Positions 34,158 to 45,000 of a stretch of DNA of 64,000 nt are shown here, one piece after another (within the stretch, counting starts at the first letter, position 1; each line of letters begins with the position of its first letter). The stretch spans positions 68,954-132,953 of the forward strand of contig NZ_JASXSX010000002.1 of NCBI RefSeq assembly GCF_032085515.1, written 5' to 3'. The position numbers and the translations under genes were made by a program. Source of the stretch: Gleimia hominis (GTDB lineage: Bacteria > Actinomycetota > Actinomycetes > Actinomycetales > Actinomycetaceae). The notes beneath the pieces were generated by a model that did not search any database, had not been told where the DNA came from, and was given only the letters and a program-made list of their open reading frames with translations.

Positions 34158-35144
34158 TTACTTAACGAACCCGAGTTCACGCACGGCGTCGCGTTCTTCC
34201 TCCAGTGCTTTCACGTTCCGTTCAATTCCAGCGCGGGTACGATCGGAGATCTCGAGGTCCTTCACGACCTCCCACTCACCACCGTTGGAACGCACCGGGA
34301 ACCCGAAGATCAGACCTTCCGGCACACCGTACGATCCGTCGGACGCAATCCCCGCGGTCACCCACGTGTGCTCGGGCGTGCCCTGCACCCAGTCGTGCAT
34401 GTGGTCAATCGCCGCGCCCGCAGCGGAAGCCGCGGAAGACGCTCCACGCGCCTCAATGATCGCAGCGCCCCGCTTCGCAACCGTGGGGACGAAGTAGTCA
34501 TCAAGCCAAGCTTCGTCCACCAGGTCCGCCGCCGGCTTGCCATCCACAGTTGCATAAGACACGTCCGGGTACTGGTCTGCGGAGTGGTTGCCCCACACCA
34601 CCATGTCTTTAATAGTTGAAACCGGTTTACCCGTCTTGTGTGCAAGCTGTGACAACGCCCGGTTGTGATCCAGACGCATCATCGCGGTGAACCGCGAAGC
34701 CGGTACATCCGGTGCCGCAGAAGCAGCGATCAACGCGTTCGTATTCGCGGGGTTACCCACAACCAGCACGCGCACGTCATCAGCCGCACCATCGTTGATC
34801 GCCTTACCCTGCGGGCCAAAAATACCACCGTTCGCAGCCAGCAGGTCAGCACGCTCCATCCCCTTCGTGCGTGGACGCGCACCCACCAGGAACGCCGCGT
34901 TCGTGCCCTCAAAGGCCTTCGCAGCATCGTCGTAAATATCCACCCCAGACAGCAGTGGGAACGCGCAGTCATCCAACTCCATCGCGGTGCCCTCAGCGGC
35001 TTTAACTGCCTGCGGGATCTCCAACAAATTCAACTTCACAGGCGTATCCGGGCCAAACACCTGGCCCGAAGCGATGCGGAACAAAAGGGCGTAACCGATA
35101 TTACCGGCCGCACCCGTTACCGTAACGACGCGAGGTTCAGACAT
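34158..35144 (-). CDS. mdh: Malate dehydrogenase
   Basis: This 328-residue NAD-dependent malate dehydrogenase is of the cytosolic/actinobacterial type. It shows the NAD loop TGAAGNIGYALLFRIASG, substrate loop GARPRTKGMERADLL with the mobile Arg pair, VVGNPANTNAL, the MMRLDHNRA Arg/Asp pair and catalytic His in WGNHSADQYPDV. Length and motifs match the family without change. A GGAGT site lies before the ATG. The TCA enzymes icd and sucCD lie within 17 kb on the same strand. Confidence 0.97.
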   Translation of the reverse strand: MSEPRVVTVTGAAGNIGYALLFRIASGQVFGPDTPVKLNLLEIPQAVKAAEGTAMELDDCAFPLLSGVDIYDDAAKAFEGTNAAFLVGARPRTKGMERADLLAANGGIFGPQGKAINDGAADDVRVLVVGNPANTNALIAASAAPDVPASRFTAMMRLDHNRALSQLAHKTGKPVSTIKDMVVWGNHSADQYPDVSYATVDGKPAADLVDEAWLDDYFVPTVAKRGAAIIEARGASSAASAAGAAIDHMHDWVQGTPEHTWVTAGIASDGSYGVPEGLIFGFPVRSNGGEWEVVKDLEISDRTRAGIERNVKALEEERDAVRELGFVK

Positions 35145-35227
35145 ACCAAAAACTCCTTCAACGTTGTTGTCTCTGTCTCATTACTAATATTAGTGCGCTC
35201 CCTCAGTTCGAGAGCGCGAAAGTGGTC

Positions 35228-36889
35228 CTAGTTATCCCGCTTCTCCAAGTAGTAGTGAATCAACCCGGCAGTGGAACTATCCTGCTGGTCAATCACCGAC
35301 TCATCGCCCCCCACCGCGGGCGTAAGTTCTTTGGCAAGCTGCTTACCCAGCTCAACGCCCCACTGGTCGAACGAATCAATGCCCCACACAACGCCTTGCG
35401 TGAACGTGATGTGCTCGTAAAGTGCGATCAACTCTCCCAGCGTCCGCGCATCCAAACGCCGCGCCATAATGGACGTGGTCGGCCGGTTACCCGCAAACAC
35501 CCGGGCCGGTACAATCGCCTCATCCGTGCCTTCTGCCCGCACCTCGCTCGCGGTCTTCCCGAACGCCAACGCCCGGGTCTGCGCAAAGAAGTTCGACAAG
35601 AATAGTTCGTGCATGTCTGCATCCCCATCACGGTACGGCGCCTTCGTGTTCGCAAACGCAATGAAGTCCGCCGGAATCAGCCGCGTCCCCTGGTGAATCA
35701 ACTGGAAGAACGCGTGCTGACCGTTAGTACCTGGCTCCCCCCAGAACACTTCCCCCGTATCGTACGTAACCGGGCTGCCATCTGCCCGCACGCCCTTACC
35801 GTTCGACTCCATGGTGAGCTGCTGCAAATACGCGGGGAACCGATGCAGGTACTGCGAGTACGGCAGCACCGCATGCGAATGCGCACCCAAAAAGTTGGTG
35901 TACCAAACATTCAACAGCCCCATGAGCACAGGCACGTTCTGTTCCAGCGGTGCGGATTTGAAATGCTCATCCATCGCGTGGAAGCCCGCCAAGAACTCAC
36001 GGAACACATCCGGCCCAAACACGATCGCCAAGGACGTGCCCACAGCCGAGTCCACCGAGTAGCGGCCGCCAACCCAATCCCAGAACCCAAACGCGTTCTG
36101 CGGGTCAATCCCAAAGGCCTCCACCTTATCCAGCGCCGTGGAAACCGCCGCGAAATGCGACCGCACCGCCTGTGCTTCATCAACTTCCGGATCTACCTTC
36201 CGCAACGAATCCAACAGCCAGCCGCGCACCACCCGCGCGTTCGTCAGCGTCTCCAACGTCGTGAACGTCTTCGAAGCTACCAGCACCAACGTGGTTTCCG
36301 GATTCAAATCCGCCAGCTTCTCCGCCGCATCCTGGGGATCAATATTAGAAATGTAACGCGCATCCATCCCCTTGCTCGCATAGGGTTTCAACGCCTCATA
36401 CACCATCACGGGCCCCAGGTCTGAACCACCGATCCCGATGTTCACAACCGTCTTAATTAACTTACCCGTAACACCCTTGCGTTCCCCATTGCGGATCTGG
36501 TTAGCAAACGCGTAGATCCGCGCCAATTCCTCATGAACATCCGAAACCACATTCTGACCATCCACCCGCAACTGCGCATCCGCTGGAAGGCGCAACGCCG
36601 TGTGTAAAACCGCGCGGTCCTCCGTCACATTAATGTGCTCCCCACGCAGCATCGCTTCCCGATGGCCCTCCAAATCCACTTGGCGCGCCAAATCCGTCAG
36701 CAACTCCACCAGCTCGTCATCCACCAGATTCTTCGACAAATCCACATGCAAATCAGCAGCATCAAAACTGAACTTCTGGTACCGCTGCGGGTCCTGCTCG
36801 AACCACTCCCGCAAGTTCGGCGTAAACTGCGCTGCCTTCTGCTTCAAGGCCTGCCACGCCTCCAACTTCGTGGGATCCACAATGTTCAC
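35228..36889 (-). CDS. pgi: Glucose-6-phosphate isomerase
   Basis: Pgi (553 aa) interconverts glucose-6-phosphate and fructose-6-phosphate. Signatures are NIGIGGSDLGPVMVYEAL, LVASKTFTTLETLTNA, FGFWDWVGGRYSVDSAVG, the FPAYLQQLTMESNGKG block with the base Glu and a final FDQWGVELGKQLA. The GTG at 36889 has GAGAGG 9 nt upstream; a TTG at 36895 is an alternative only 3 nt from that site. Only 14 bp separate it from the upstream phosphofructokinase gene, so pfk-pgi form a glycolytic operon. Confidence 0.97.
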   Translation of the reverse strand: MNIVDPTKLEAWQALKQKAAQFTPNLREWFEQDPQRYQKFSFDAADLHVDLSKNLVDDELVELLTDLARQVDLEGHREAMLRGEHINVTEDRAVLHTALRLPADAQLRVDGQNVVSDVHEELARIYAFANQIRNGERKGVTGKLIKTVVNIGIGGSDLGPVMVYEALKPYASKGMDARYISNIDPQDAAEKLADLNPETTLVLVASKTFTTLETLTNARVVRGWLLDSLRKVDPEVDEAQAVRSHFAAVSTALDKVEAFGIDPQNAFGFWDWVGGRYSVDSAVGTSLAIVFGPDVFREFLAGFHAMDEHFKSAPLEQNVPVLMGLLNVWYTNFLGAHSHAVLPYSQYLHRFPAYLQQLTMESNGKGVRADGSPVTYDTGEVFWGEPGTNGQHAFFQLIHQGTRLIPADFIAFANTKAPYRDGDADMHELFLSNFFAQTRALAFGKTASEVRAEGTDEAIVPARVFAGNRPTTSIMARRLDARTLGELIALYEHITFTQGVVWGIDSFDQWGVELGKQLAKELTPAVGGDESVIDQQDSSTAGLIHYYLEKRDN

Positions 36890-36903
36890 GATCAATATCC
36901 TCT

Positions 36904-39204
36904 CTAATATGGCGTTAACGAAACCGGGTCACCAATCGGAATGCGCGCGGGTTTACGTTTAACCCCCGGCATCGACACCACGGGCACAACCGGTGCCAAA
37001 CCCATCCACCATTGGCTAATGGGTCTCCTCGCCTCTAAATCTATCTCATCTAACATGTGCGTAACCGGGTGGGAACGAATCGTTCCCCCACTTTGCCCAA
37101 TATAAAGCGCCTGCTTCTCTCCCCGCGCCAGCAGCTGCGCTAGTTCACCAATCGCGTTGAACACCAAGCGGGTCGCTAAAATCCGGTCGAACGCAGACGG
37201 GGCCCCACCCTGCTGCATGTGTCCCAACGCGGAATGGCGCACATCGTAAAGCCCCTCCCCTTCAGACAGGAACACGCGCGCTAAAAACTCCCGGTTGTAC
37301 CGCGGGTGCGCGTCCTCGTTACGCACCGCAAGGAGGAGGCGGCGTCCATTTTGGAAGCTCTCTTTCAGATTCTGCGCGTCCTCACTAATCGACGCTAAAT
37401 CCTGCGGCTGCTCATTCAAATACACTTTCTCAGCCCCACTGGCCAGGCCTGCCATTAAAGCCAGGTACCCGCAGCGGCGCCCCATCGTGTCCGCCACAAA
37501 GCAGCGTTTAGACGCGGCCGCGGATTCTTTAATCCGATCCAGCGCCCACACCGCATTGTTCAACGCCGTGTCCGCCCCGATAGACAGTTCAGAACCCGGC
37601 AGGTTGTTATCGATCGTGGCGGGCACCAGCATCATCGGAATGTTGAACGCGGGGTATCGGTCGCGTTCCGACACCATGTTGTACACCGCCAGGTACGCGT
37701 TGAAACCACCGATTACCAGCAGGGCGTCAATGCGGTTATTCTCTATCGCCCGCCCCAGCGCGTAGAACTCCTCCAGTTTCGGAATGTGCCGGCGCGTTCC
37801 CAGCTGCGCACCCCCTTTGAATGCCCAACCTTCCACATCCGACCACTTAAGGGTCTGCACGTTAGAATCCATGAGGCCCTGGAATGAACCGTGGATTCCC
37901 ACCATCTCCATTCCGGCTTCCAACCCGGCACGCACCGCCGTCCGAGCCGCCGTGTTCATCCCTGGCGCAAGCCCACCGACGTGCAAAATCCCCACGCGTT
38001 TCGCCCCCTCGGGCACGCCCTCAAGATCTTGAGGAGGTGTGGAAAGCACTTCATTAACGCGCACCATTTGGGTGAACGAAACTCCGCGTGCGCGAATGGC
38101 CTGGTCGAACTGCTTGTCTTTCACGAGGGCGGAAACGTTACGGGTTGCCTCTACCGCTTCCATGAGGGGAATGCGGGTGAGCCGGTTGTGCCGCACCCCA
38201 ATTATGTAAGCCGGATCGTTCGGGTTAGCGTCCATGAGTTCTTGCGCCGCCCCGTACCCCATGAGGGTGGGCATCCACCGGTCGTACGCCGATGGGGTAC
38301 CCCCGCGTTGCACGTGCCCCAAAATGGTGATGCGCGCGTCCAGTTGCAGTTCATCTTTGATTGCCTGCTCCACATCGCGGGACGTGATGCGGTTCCCATC
38401 CGCGTCTTGAGCTCCTTCGGCAACGATCACTATGGAATCGCGCCGGCCCGCCGCCCGGCCTTTCCGTAGTTTTTGCGCTAAGTCTGCCGCCCATTCTGAG
38501 GAGGGGGGATTCTCTGGGGTGAACACGTAGTCGGCGCCCCCCGCAACCGCGGCCATGAGGGGGAGGTACCCGCAGTGCCGCCCCATCACCTCAATAACGA
38601 ATGTGCGCTGGTGGGAGGCAGCGGTGGAAGCGATATCGTCCATGGCCTCCAAGATCCGAGTTAACGCCGAGTCGGTTCCGATCGTCATGTCGGATCCAAC
38701 GAGGTCATTATCAATCGACCCCACCAGCCCCACGATCATCAGCTGCGGGTGGGCCTGCGCGGTCTGCTCTGTGATCTGCCCATCCACCACCAGTTCCTGC
38801 ACGAGTGATGGCCATTCTTCCCGGAACTCGTTCGTACCCGTGAGGGTCCCGTCCCCACCGATCACCACGAGTCGGTCAATGCCGCGTTCAATCAAATTCT
38901 TGCACGCCGCCCGCAGCCCTTCGCGTTGCCGAAACGCAGCGCACCGCGCAGTACCGATCACAGTGCCACCTTCGTTGAGGATCGAGGACACGTCCGACCA
39001 GTGCATCTGCCGGATCCCATCGCCCCCATCCACGGCGCCCTGCCACCCTTCGAGGATCGCGTACGGCTGCCCACCAAGTTCGAGGGTAGTGCGAGTAACA
39101 GCCCGCACCGCGGCGTTCATGCCTTGCGCATCCCCACCCGAAGTGAGGATCCCAATGCGTTTCTTCCCGTCTGGTTTTGCTGCGCGTGTTTGAACCTTCG
39201 ACAT
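36904..39204 (-). CDS. Tandem-domain, eukaryote-type 6-phosphofructokinase
   Basis: This 766-residue protein holds two PFK domains. The N-half (about 15-370) has an intact catalytic set: TSGGDAQGMN, VIGGDGTLTG, GSIDNDLVGSDMTIGTDSAL (catalytic Asp in IDND), SHQRTFVIEVMGRHCGYL and HVQRGGTPSAYDR. The C-half (about 395-740) is degenerate at the active site (GGFNAYL for GGDG, TIDNN for TIDND) but keeps the sugar-binding MGRRCGYL. This division of labour matches animal and fungal PFK-1, whose C-half became an effector site. Bacterial PfkA is usually about 320 aa. The ATG at 39204 follows GAAGGGG. It lies 14 bp upstream of pgi. Confidence 0.93.
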   Translation of the reverse strand: MSKVQTRAAKPDGKKRIGILTSGGDAQGMNAAVRAVTRTTLELGGQPYAILEGWQGAVDGGDGIRQMHWSDVSSILNEGGTVIGTARCAAFRQREGLRAACKNLIERGIDRLVVIGGDGTLTGTNEFREEWPSLVQELVVDGQITEQTAQAHPQLMIVGLVGSIDNDLVGSDMTIGTDSALTRILEAMDDIASTAASHQRTFVIEVMGRHCGYLPLMAAVAGGADYVFTPENPPSSEWAADLAQKLRKGRAAGRRDSIVIVAEGAQDADGNRITSRDVEQAIKDELQLDARITILGHVQRGGTPSAYDRWMPTLMGYGAAQELMDANPNDPAYIIGVRHNRLTRIPLMEAVEATRNVSALVKDKQFDQAIRARGVSFTQMVRVNEVLSTPPQDLEGVPEGAKRVGILHVGGLAPGMNTAARTAVRAGLEAGMEMVGIHGSFQGLMDSNVQTLKWSDVEGWAFKGGAQLGTRRHIPKLEEFYALGRAIENNRIDALLVIGGFNAYLAVYNMVSERDRYPAFNIPMMLVPATIDNNLPGSELSIGADTALNNAVWALDRIKESAAASKRCFVADTMGRRCGYLALMAGLASGAEKVYLNEQPQDLASISEDAQNLKESFQNGRRLLLAVRNEDAHPRYNREFLARVFLSEGEGLYDVRHSALGHMQQGGAPSAFDRILATRLVFNAIGELAQLLARGEKQALYIGQSGGTIRSHPVTHMLDEIDLEARRPISQWWMGLAPVVPVVSMPGVKRKPARIPIGDPVSLTPY

Positions 39205-39371
39205 AGCACCCCTTCGGTTATGCGCCCGGCTACCTTCCAGGCGCCCCACACCATTATGTCGAACCCAGTGCCTCATGCGCGATCCCCAACACAAAATTCT
39301 TAAGTTTCAAAATAATCCTGTGGTGTACTCACGCTGGATTTCGGGCTAACGTCCCTCACTATGCGTTGCGG

Positions 39372-40514
39372 TTACGGATGCGGCGCACCTGCGGGCACGA
39401 TTCCTTTGAGCCCACGGATCCGCTGTACCTGCTGGCGCGGCCCCGCCACAAAAACCCATTCTTTACAGCGCGTATGCGACACTTTCCCCACCCGCTTACC
39501 AGTGGGGCTGTGGATCCCGATTTTCGCCCCCACGTACCGGTTGTAGTCGAATGCGAGCATAGCGACGTCTTCGAACCCAACATTTTTTAGGTGCGTTCGC
39601 ATTTCATCTGCTTCAATCCAAGATTCGTCGTTGTACGACACCACCAGGGTGCGGGCGCGAGCGCGGCCTAAAAGATCGAAGAACGCGCGTTTCATCCGCG
39701 GTTTTGAGTTGAACACAGATTTCGTTGCGTCTTCGCGCGCGTCCACGCGTTTCATGGCAACCCCGTAGGTTTGCGGCGCATCCCAACGCACCAGTGTTTC
39801 CCAAATGTGGTAGTTCGTAAAGTACCGGTGCTGGTTGTACGGCGGATCCAGGTACATGAGGTCCACGGGCTCCAGTTCGTCCACGAGCCGCATGGCGTCA
39901 CCTCGCACGGCTCGGCCGCCACCGGGCAGCAAATGTGGGATCCGCAGATGCATATCGCGGTAAGCCCGCGCCGCCCACTGTTTCAAGTACGCCATCTGCA
40001 CCCCCGTTGTGGAATCCACCCGGTCCGCAGCTTCCATCAGGGAAGTCAGCAAGATCGGATACAGCTCAGTGCCAGCGTACCGGTGTTCAATCTGGTCGCG
40101 AATCGCATCTATTCGTCGCCCGTTCTTGGGTTGAAAATACCGCGCCTTTTTACAAAACGTGTCAGTCACGTACCCGTCTTTGCCCTCGAGGGCATTGAGT
40201 TGCTCCACGGCTTTTTCTAACGCACGCATGTCGAGCGAGCGCGCGTCAGTTTGCACGTAAGTTTGCGCCAGCACGTGCGAATAGGTGGCGATGTCACAGG
40301 CGGTGGTGTGGATCCCGAGTTTTTTAAACGCTTGCGCAACCCGCGTGGTTCCGGTGAAAAGGTCCACCGCCGTTTCGGCACCCAAGGTCTGCGCAATCTG
40401 TGCCAGTGCGGGCACAAGCCGCCGCTTTGACCCTAAGTACTTGAACAAGTCCGCCCTTCCATAAGTTACGAATTTTTCGTTCGCCTGCACCTGCCGTGCC
40501 TGCGCTGCCAGCAT
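39372..40514 (-). CDS. Orphan DNA adenine methyltransferase, D12/Dam-like
   Basis: This 380-residue protein has FKYLGSKRRLVPAL at the N-terminus (the KW/YxGxK motif of Dam/D12 enzymes), the AdoMet loop VDLFTGTTRVAQAF and the catalytic motif MYLDPPYN (DPPY). These order as in the alpha class of N6-adenine methylases. No restriction endonuclease or specificity gene lies nearby, so it is an orphan. The recognition sequence is unknown. The frame is open to a GTG at 40583; the ATG at 40514 leaves a Dam-like N-terminus with a weak TAGG site. Which start is used is uncertain. Confidence 0.8.
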   Translation of the reverse strand: MLAAQARQVQANEKFVTYGRADLFKYLGSKRRLVPALAQIAQTLGAETAVDLFTGTTRVAQAFKKLGIHTTACDIATYSHVLAQTYVQTDARSLDMRALEKAVEQLNALEGKDGYVTDTFCKKARYFQPKNGRRIDAIRDQIEHRYAGTELYPILLTSLMEAADRVDSTTGVQMAYLKQWAARAYRDMHLRIPHLLPGGGRAVRGDAMRLVDELEPVDLMYLDPPYNQHRYFTNYHIWETLVRWDAPQTYGVAMKRVDAREDATKSVFNSKPRMKRAFFDLLGRARARTLVVSYNDESWIEADEMRTHLKNVGFEDVAMLAFDYNRYVGAKIGIHSPTGKRVGKVSHTRCKEWVFVAGPRQQVQRIRGLKGIVPAGAPHP

Positions 40515-40664
40515 GGTGCCTACAAAACCGTGCTCGCACACCTGGCGTGTGCCACGCTCGTTTATTCCGGCGGGGCGCCGCACCCCGTTGGCTCACGCGA
40601 ACGCCACCCGCTCCATCTTAGATGATGGCTCGCGGGTGGCGATGCAACCTCGTTTTGCTGCGCG

Positions 40665-41882
40665 TTACTTCAACCGTGCCTGCAAGTTCTCGTCTAGCGC
40701 CTGCAGGAACTGCTCGGTCGTTAACCACTCCTGGTCCGGCCCGATGAGTCGCGCCAAGTCCTTAGTCATCTGCCCGCCCTCAACGGTCTTAATGATCACG
40801 TCCTCCAGGGTTTGGGCGAAACCCGTAACTTCCGGGGTGGAGTCGAGTTTACCTCGGTGCTTCAGCCCCCCGGTCCAAGCGAAAATCGACGCGATGGGGT
40901 TGGTGGAAGTCGGTTCCCCTTTTTGGTGACGACGGTAGTGGCGGGTCACCGTGCCGTGCGCGGCCTCCGCTTCCACAGTTTTCCCATCGGGCGTCATCAG
41001 CACGGACGTCATCAGCCCCAGCGACCCGAACCCTTGGGCCACCGTGTCAGACTGCACGTCCCCATCGTAGTTCTTACACGCCCACACGTAGCCACCTTCC
41101 CACCTGAGGGACGAGGCCACCATGTCGTCAATCAGCCGGTGCTCGTACGTTAACCCCGCTTTTTCAAACTCCTCTTTGAACTCGGAGTCATAAATATCCT
41201 GGAAAATATCTTTGAACGCCCCGTCGTAGGCCTTGAGGATCGTATTCTTCGTCGACAGGAACACGGGGTATCCGCGCTGCAGACCGTAGGTGAAGGATGC
41301 GCGGGCGAAGTCTTTGATTGACTCATTGAAGTTGTACATGCCCATTGTGACGCCACCGCCCTCAGGCATCTTCACTACCTCATGCTGAATTGGTTCACTG
41401 CCATCTTCTGGGGTGAACGTCAAAGTTACGGTACCTGCGCCGGGAACTTTAAAATCAGTGGCCTTGTACTGGTCGCCGTGCGCATGACGGCCAATCACAA
41501 TGGGTTTCGTCCAGTTCGGCACGAGGCGGGGAACGTTCGAAATGATGATGGGCTCGCGGAACACTACGCCCCCGAGGATGTTGCGGATAGTTCCGTTCGG
41601 GCTCTTCCACATCTCTTTGAGGTCGAACTCTTTGACACGTGCCTCGTCTGGCGTGATGGTGGCGCATTTGACGCCCACTCCGTGTTCTTTGATCGCGTTC
41701 GCCGCATCGATCGTCACCTGGTCGTTCGTGGCGTCGCGGTTTTCAATCCCGAGGTCGTAGTATTTCAGATCGATATCGAGGTACGGGTGGATCATGCGGT
41801 CTTTGATGAACTGCCACATGATGCGCGTCATCTCGTCGCCGTCAAGCTCCACTACTGGGCCTGCTACCTTGATCTTCGACAT
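40665..41882 (-). CDS. icd: NADP-dependent isocitrate dehydrogenase, type II (homodimeric)
   Basis: This 405-residue enzyme oxidatively decarboxylates isocitrate to 2-oxoglutarate. It belongs to the type II group also found in eukaryotes and Bifidobacterium, as seen in VVELDGDEMTRIMWQFIKDRMI, YYDLGIENRDATNDQVT, GVKCATITPDEARV, KSPNGTIRNILGGVVFREPI and the NADP-site region EAAHGTVTRHYRRHQKG. It is shorter than the monomeric (about 740 aa) form common in other actinobacteria. An AGGAGAG site precedes the ATG. Confidence 0.97.
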   Translation of the reverse strand: MSKIKVAGPVVELDGDEMTRIMWQFIKDRMIHPYLDIDLKYYDLGIENRDATNDQVTIDAANAIKEHGVGVKCATITPDEARVKEFDLKEMWKSPNGTIRNILGGVVFREPIIISNVPRLVPNWTKPIVIGRHAHGDQYKATDFKVPGAGTVTLTFTPEDGSEPIQHEVVKMPEGGGVTMGMYNFNESIKDFARASFTYGLQRGYPVFLSTKNTILKAYDGAFKDIFQDIYDSEFKEEFEKAGLTYEHRLIDDMVASSLRWEGGYVWACKNYDGDVQSDTVAQGFGSLGLMTSVLMTPDGKTVEAEAAHGTVTRHYRRHQKGEPTSTNPIASIFAWTGGLKHRGKLDSTPEVTGFAQTLEDVIIKTVEGGQMTKDLARLIGPDQEWLTTEQFLQALDENLQARLK

Positions 41883-42006
41883 GGCTCTCCTAACTCCAGC
41901 ATCCCTAACTAGGCATAGCGTGTTACTGCGGGTAAACCATCAGTGACACATTCGGACACACCTCAAGATTACTCGACATCAAGATACTTTTTGGGGTTTT
42001 GAACCA

Positions 42007-45000
42007 CTAGCGGGCGCTGCGCACACTCGGCATACCAATTGCCACCGGGCCGGCCGCGCGCCCCGCTGGAGCGCATCCACACGCAGCTCCACATGCGGGC
42101 ACCGCTCCAGGTTTAGTCGCAGGCTGCGCTTCCACCGCCGCCTCATCCCACTGCAGCGACCCGTCGGCCATGAGCGCAGTCGAAATCATGAGTTTAATGC
42201 GGTTCAGTTGGTTCACTGCGGACGCGCCCGGGTCATAATCTATCCCCACAATGTTTGCTTGCGGATACTTCTTCCGCAGCGGACGGAACATGCCTTTCCC
42301 CACCACGTGGTTCGGAAGACACGCGAACGGTTGCGCACAAATAATATTGGGGCACCCGTTTTCGATCATGTCCATCATTTCTCCGACCAGGTACCAGCCC
42401 TCCCCCGCCTGCAGGCCTTGAGGCGCGATATCAGCGGCGCGTTTAGCCATCTGGTCGATCGGGGTGGAGGCTTCGAACTTCCCGTTGGTTTTCGCAAACG
42501 CTTTGCGCACCGGGCGTTCGTACAGTGACAGGGCTGCGAGCACGAGTTTTTTCAGGCGGCGCCCACCGGTCTCACCCATGTTTTCTGCCCGCCAATCGCC
42601 GTCTGACATGGCGGATTGGAAGAACTGCAGCAGTCCGGGGAGGACGGCTTCGCAGCCTTCGTCTTCAATGGTGCCGACCGCGTGGTTGTTCGCGTAGGGG
42701 TGGAATTTCACGAGGATCTCGCCCACTAAGCCGACTCTGGGTTTGCGCGGCCCGGCGATCGGAAGGTTGTCGAACTCGCTTACGCACTGGGCGATTAGGC
42801 GGCTGTAGCGAATGCGTCCGAACTCACCGGCCCGGCCAGAGGCAAGCCAAGAGCGCATCAGCGTGTTCCACCGCTCGTACAGGGCCATCACGGATCCGGG
42901 TTCCACTTCGTACGGGCGGGTGCGCAACACCATGGTCTGCAGCGCATCACCCATGACGATCGATTGGATAACGGAGTGCACAATCCCGGGAGTGAGGGAG
43001 AACCCGGAGGCCTTCTCCACTGACTGCAGTGAGACGGGCAGGACGGGCACTTGCCCGTAACCGGCGTCGCGCAACCCTTTGCGTAGCAGTGACGCGTAGT
43101 TGGTGGCGCGGCACATACCCCCGGTTTGTGAGATCGCAACCGCAACCCGGTTGGGGTCTACCCGCCCGGACTCCAGCTCGTCGATCAGTTGTCCAATCAC
43201 CACGATCGCGGGGTAGCAGGCGTCGTTGTTAACGAACTTCAACCCCAGTTCGTTCGACTCCGGGGTGGTTTGCTCTAAAAGCCGCACGTTATAGCCGGCT
43301 TTGCGCAACGCCACTTCGGCGAGTCGGAACTGGATGGGCGCCATTTGGGGTACCAAGACTTCCCAGTTTTCATCGCGCATCCGCTTCGAGAACTCAACCG
43401 GGTCGTAATCAGTGTGTACCAGTGGGGACGGAACCCCGTCCTCACGTCCTTTCCCAGCTGGATACGTGGCCAGCACCTGGGAGGAGGTGGCGCGTTCGGC
43501 CGCGGCAGCGTCTAGGGAACGCAACCGGATCTTTGCCGCCCCCAGGTTGGACACTTCGTCGATCTTCAGCTGGGTGAAGATATCACCGTTTTGCTGCAAG
43601 ATCTCTTGCACTTGCTCGGCAGTGACCGCGTCTAAGCCGCAGCCGAAACTGGTTAGTTGAACCAGCTGCAGATCCGGGCTCATGGACACGGTGGCGGACG
43701 CTTCGTACAACCGCGAGTGGTACGTCCACTGGTCCCGCACCCGAATAGGGCGTGCTAACCGCTGATCCATAACTGAATCCTCGGTGAGCACCGCCATCCC
43801 CAAGCCCACGATGACCTCGGGTATCCCGTGGTTAATCTCGGGGTCCAAGTGGTATGGGCGGCCCGCCAGAACGATGCCGCGCGTGTCGTGTTCGCGCATC
43901 CACTCGAGCGTTTCCCGCCCCTTCTGCGCGATTTCGCAGCGCACCGCCTCTTGTTCCTCAAACCCCGCTTCGATCGCGGCCAGCGCTTCTTCTAGTTCCA
44001 CATCCCACGGCGCGAGCGCTTTCACTAGTTGCCGGGCCATGGCCTCACGGTTATCTAGATTCATATACGGACTAATGAAATTCGCCCGTCCGTCCGCGAG
44101 CGATTCCATGTTGTGCCGCAGCACTTCCGGGTAGGTGGCGACGATGGGGCAGTTGAAGTTCGCGTCGTGGCTGTCTTTTTTCTGGTTGTAGTTCACGCAC
44201 GGGTAGAAGATGTTCTTCAGCCCCTTATCGAGCAGACTTTCGATATGCCCGTGCGCAAGTTTAGCGGGGTAGCACACGTTCTCGGACGGAATGGATTCCA
44301 TCCCGCGTTCGAACAGTTCGTGGTTTGACCGCCCCGAAATCATCACGCGGAACCCGAGTTTAGTGAGCACGGTGAACCACAGTGGGTAGTCTTCGTACAT
44401 TCCCAGCACGCGCGGCACCCCCATGTCGCCGCGGTACGCGTCTTTTTCACGCAGCCGCCGGTATCCGAACATGCGTTTGTACTTCCATTCGTACAGGTTC
44501 GGAAGTTCGGATTTCTTTGGGATCCGCTCCAGGGAGGCACCGCGTTCACACCGGTTCCCAGACACGTGCCGTTCCCCGTTTGAGAACGTTGAGATCGTCA
44601 TGTTGCAGTGGTTTTGGCACAGTCGGCAGGTTTTGCGGGTGGTTTCCACTTGGAAATTCTTGAGGTCCTCTAACTGCACCAGTGAGGACACGCCCGTGCC
44701 GTCGTCGTGGTTTTTGGCCGTGAGGGCCGCCCCGTACGCCCCCATGAGGCCCGCGATGTTGGGCCTAACTACTTGCCGGCCGGTGAGCAGCTCGAAGGCG
44801 CGCAGCACGGCGTCGTTGAGGAAGGTGCCGCCTTGAACAACTACTTTTTCGCCCAGATCTTCGGGGGATTTTAGTTTTATAACTTTATACAGTGCGTTGC
44901 GCACTACGGAATAGGATAGGCCGGAGGCGATCGCTCCCGTGTCCGCCCCCTCTTTTTGTGCTTGTTTAACCGAGGAGTTCATGAACACGGTGCAGCGCGT

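Noticed and set aside
39205..39294. Longer phosphofructokinase start
   Set aside because: The additional 30 residues have no PFK character; the ATG at 39204 follows GAAGGGG.
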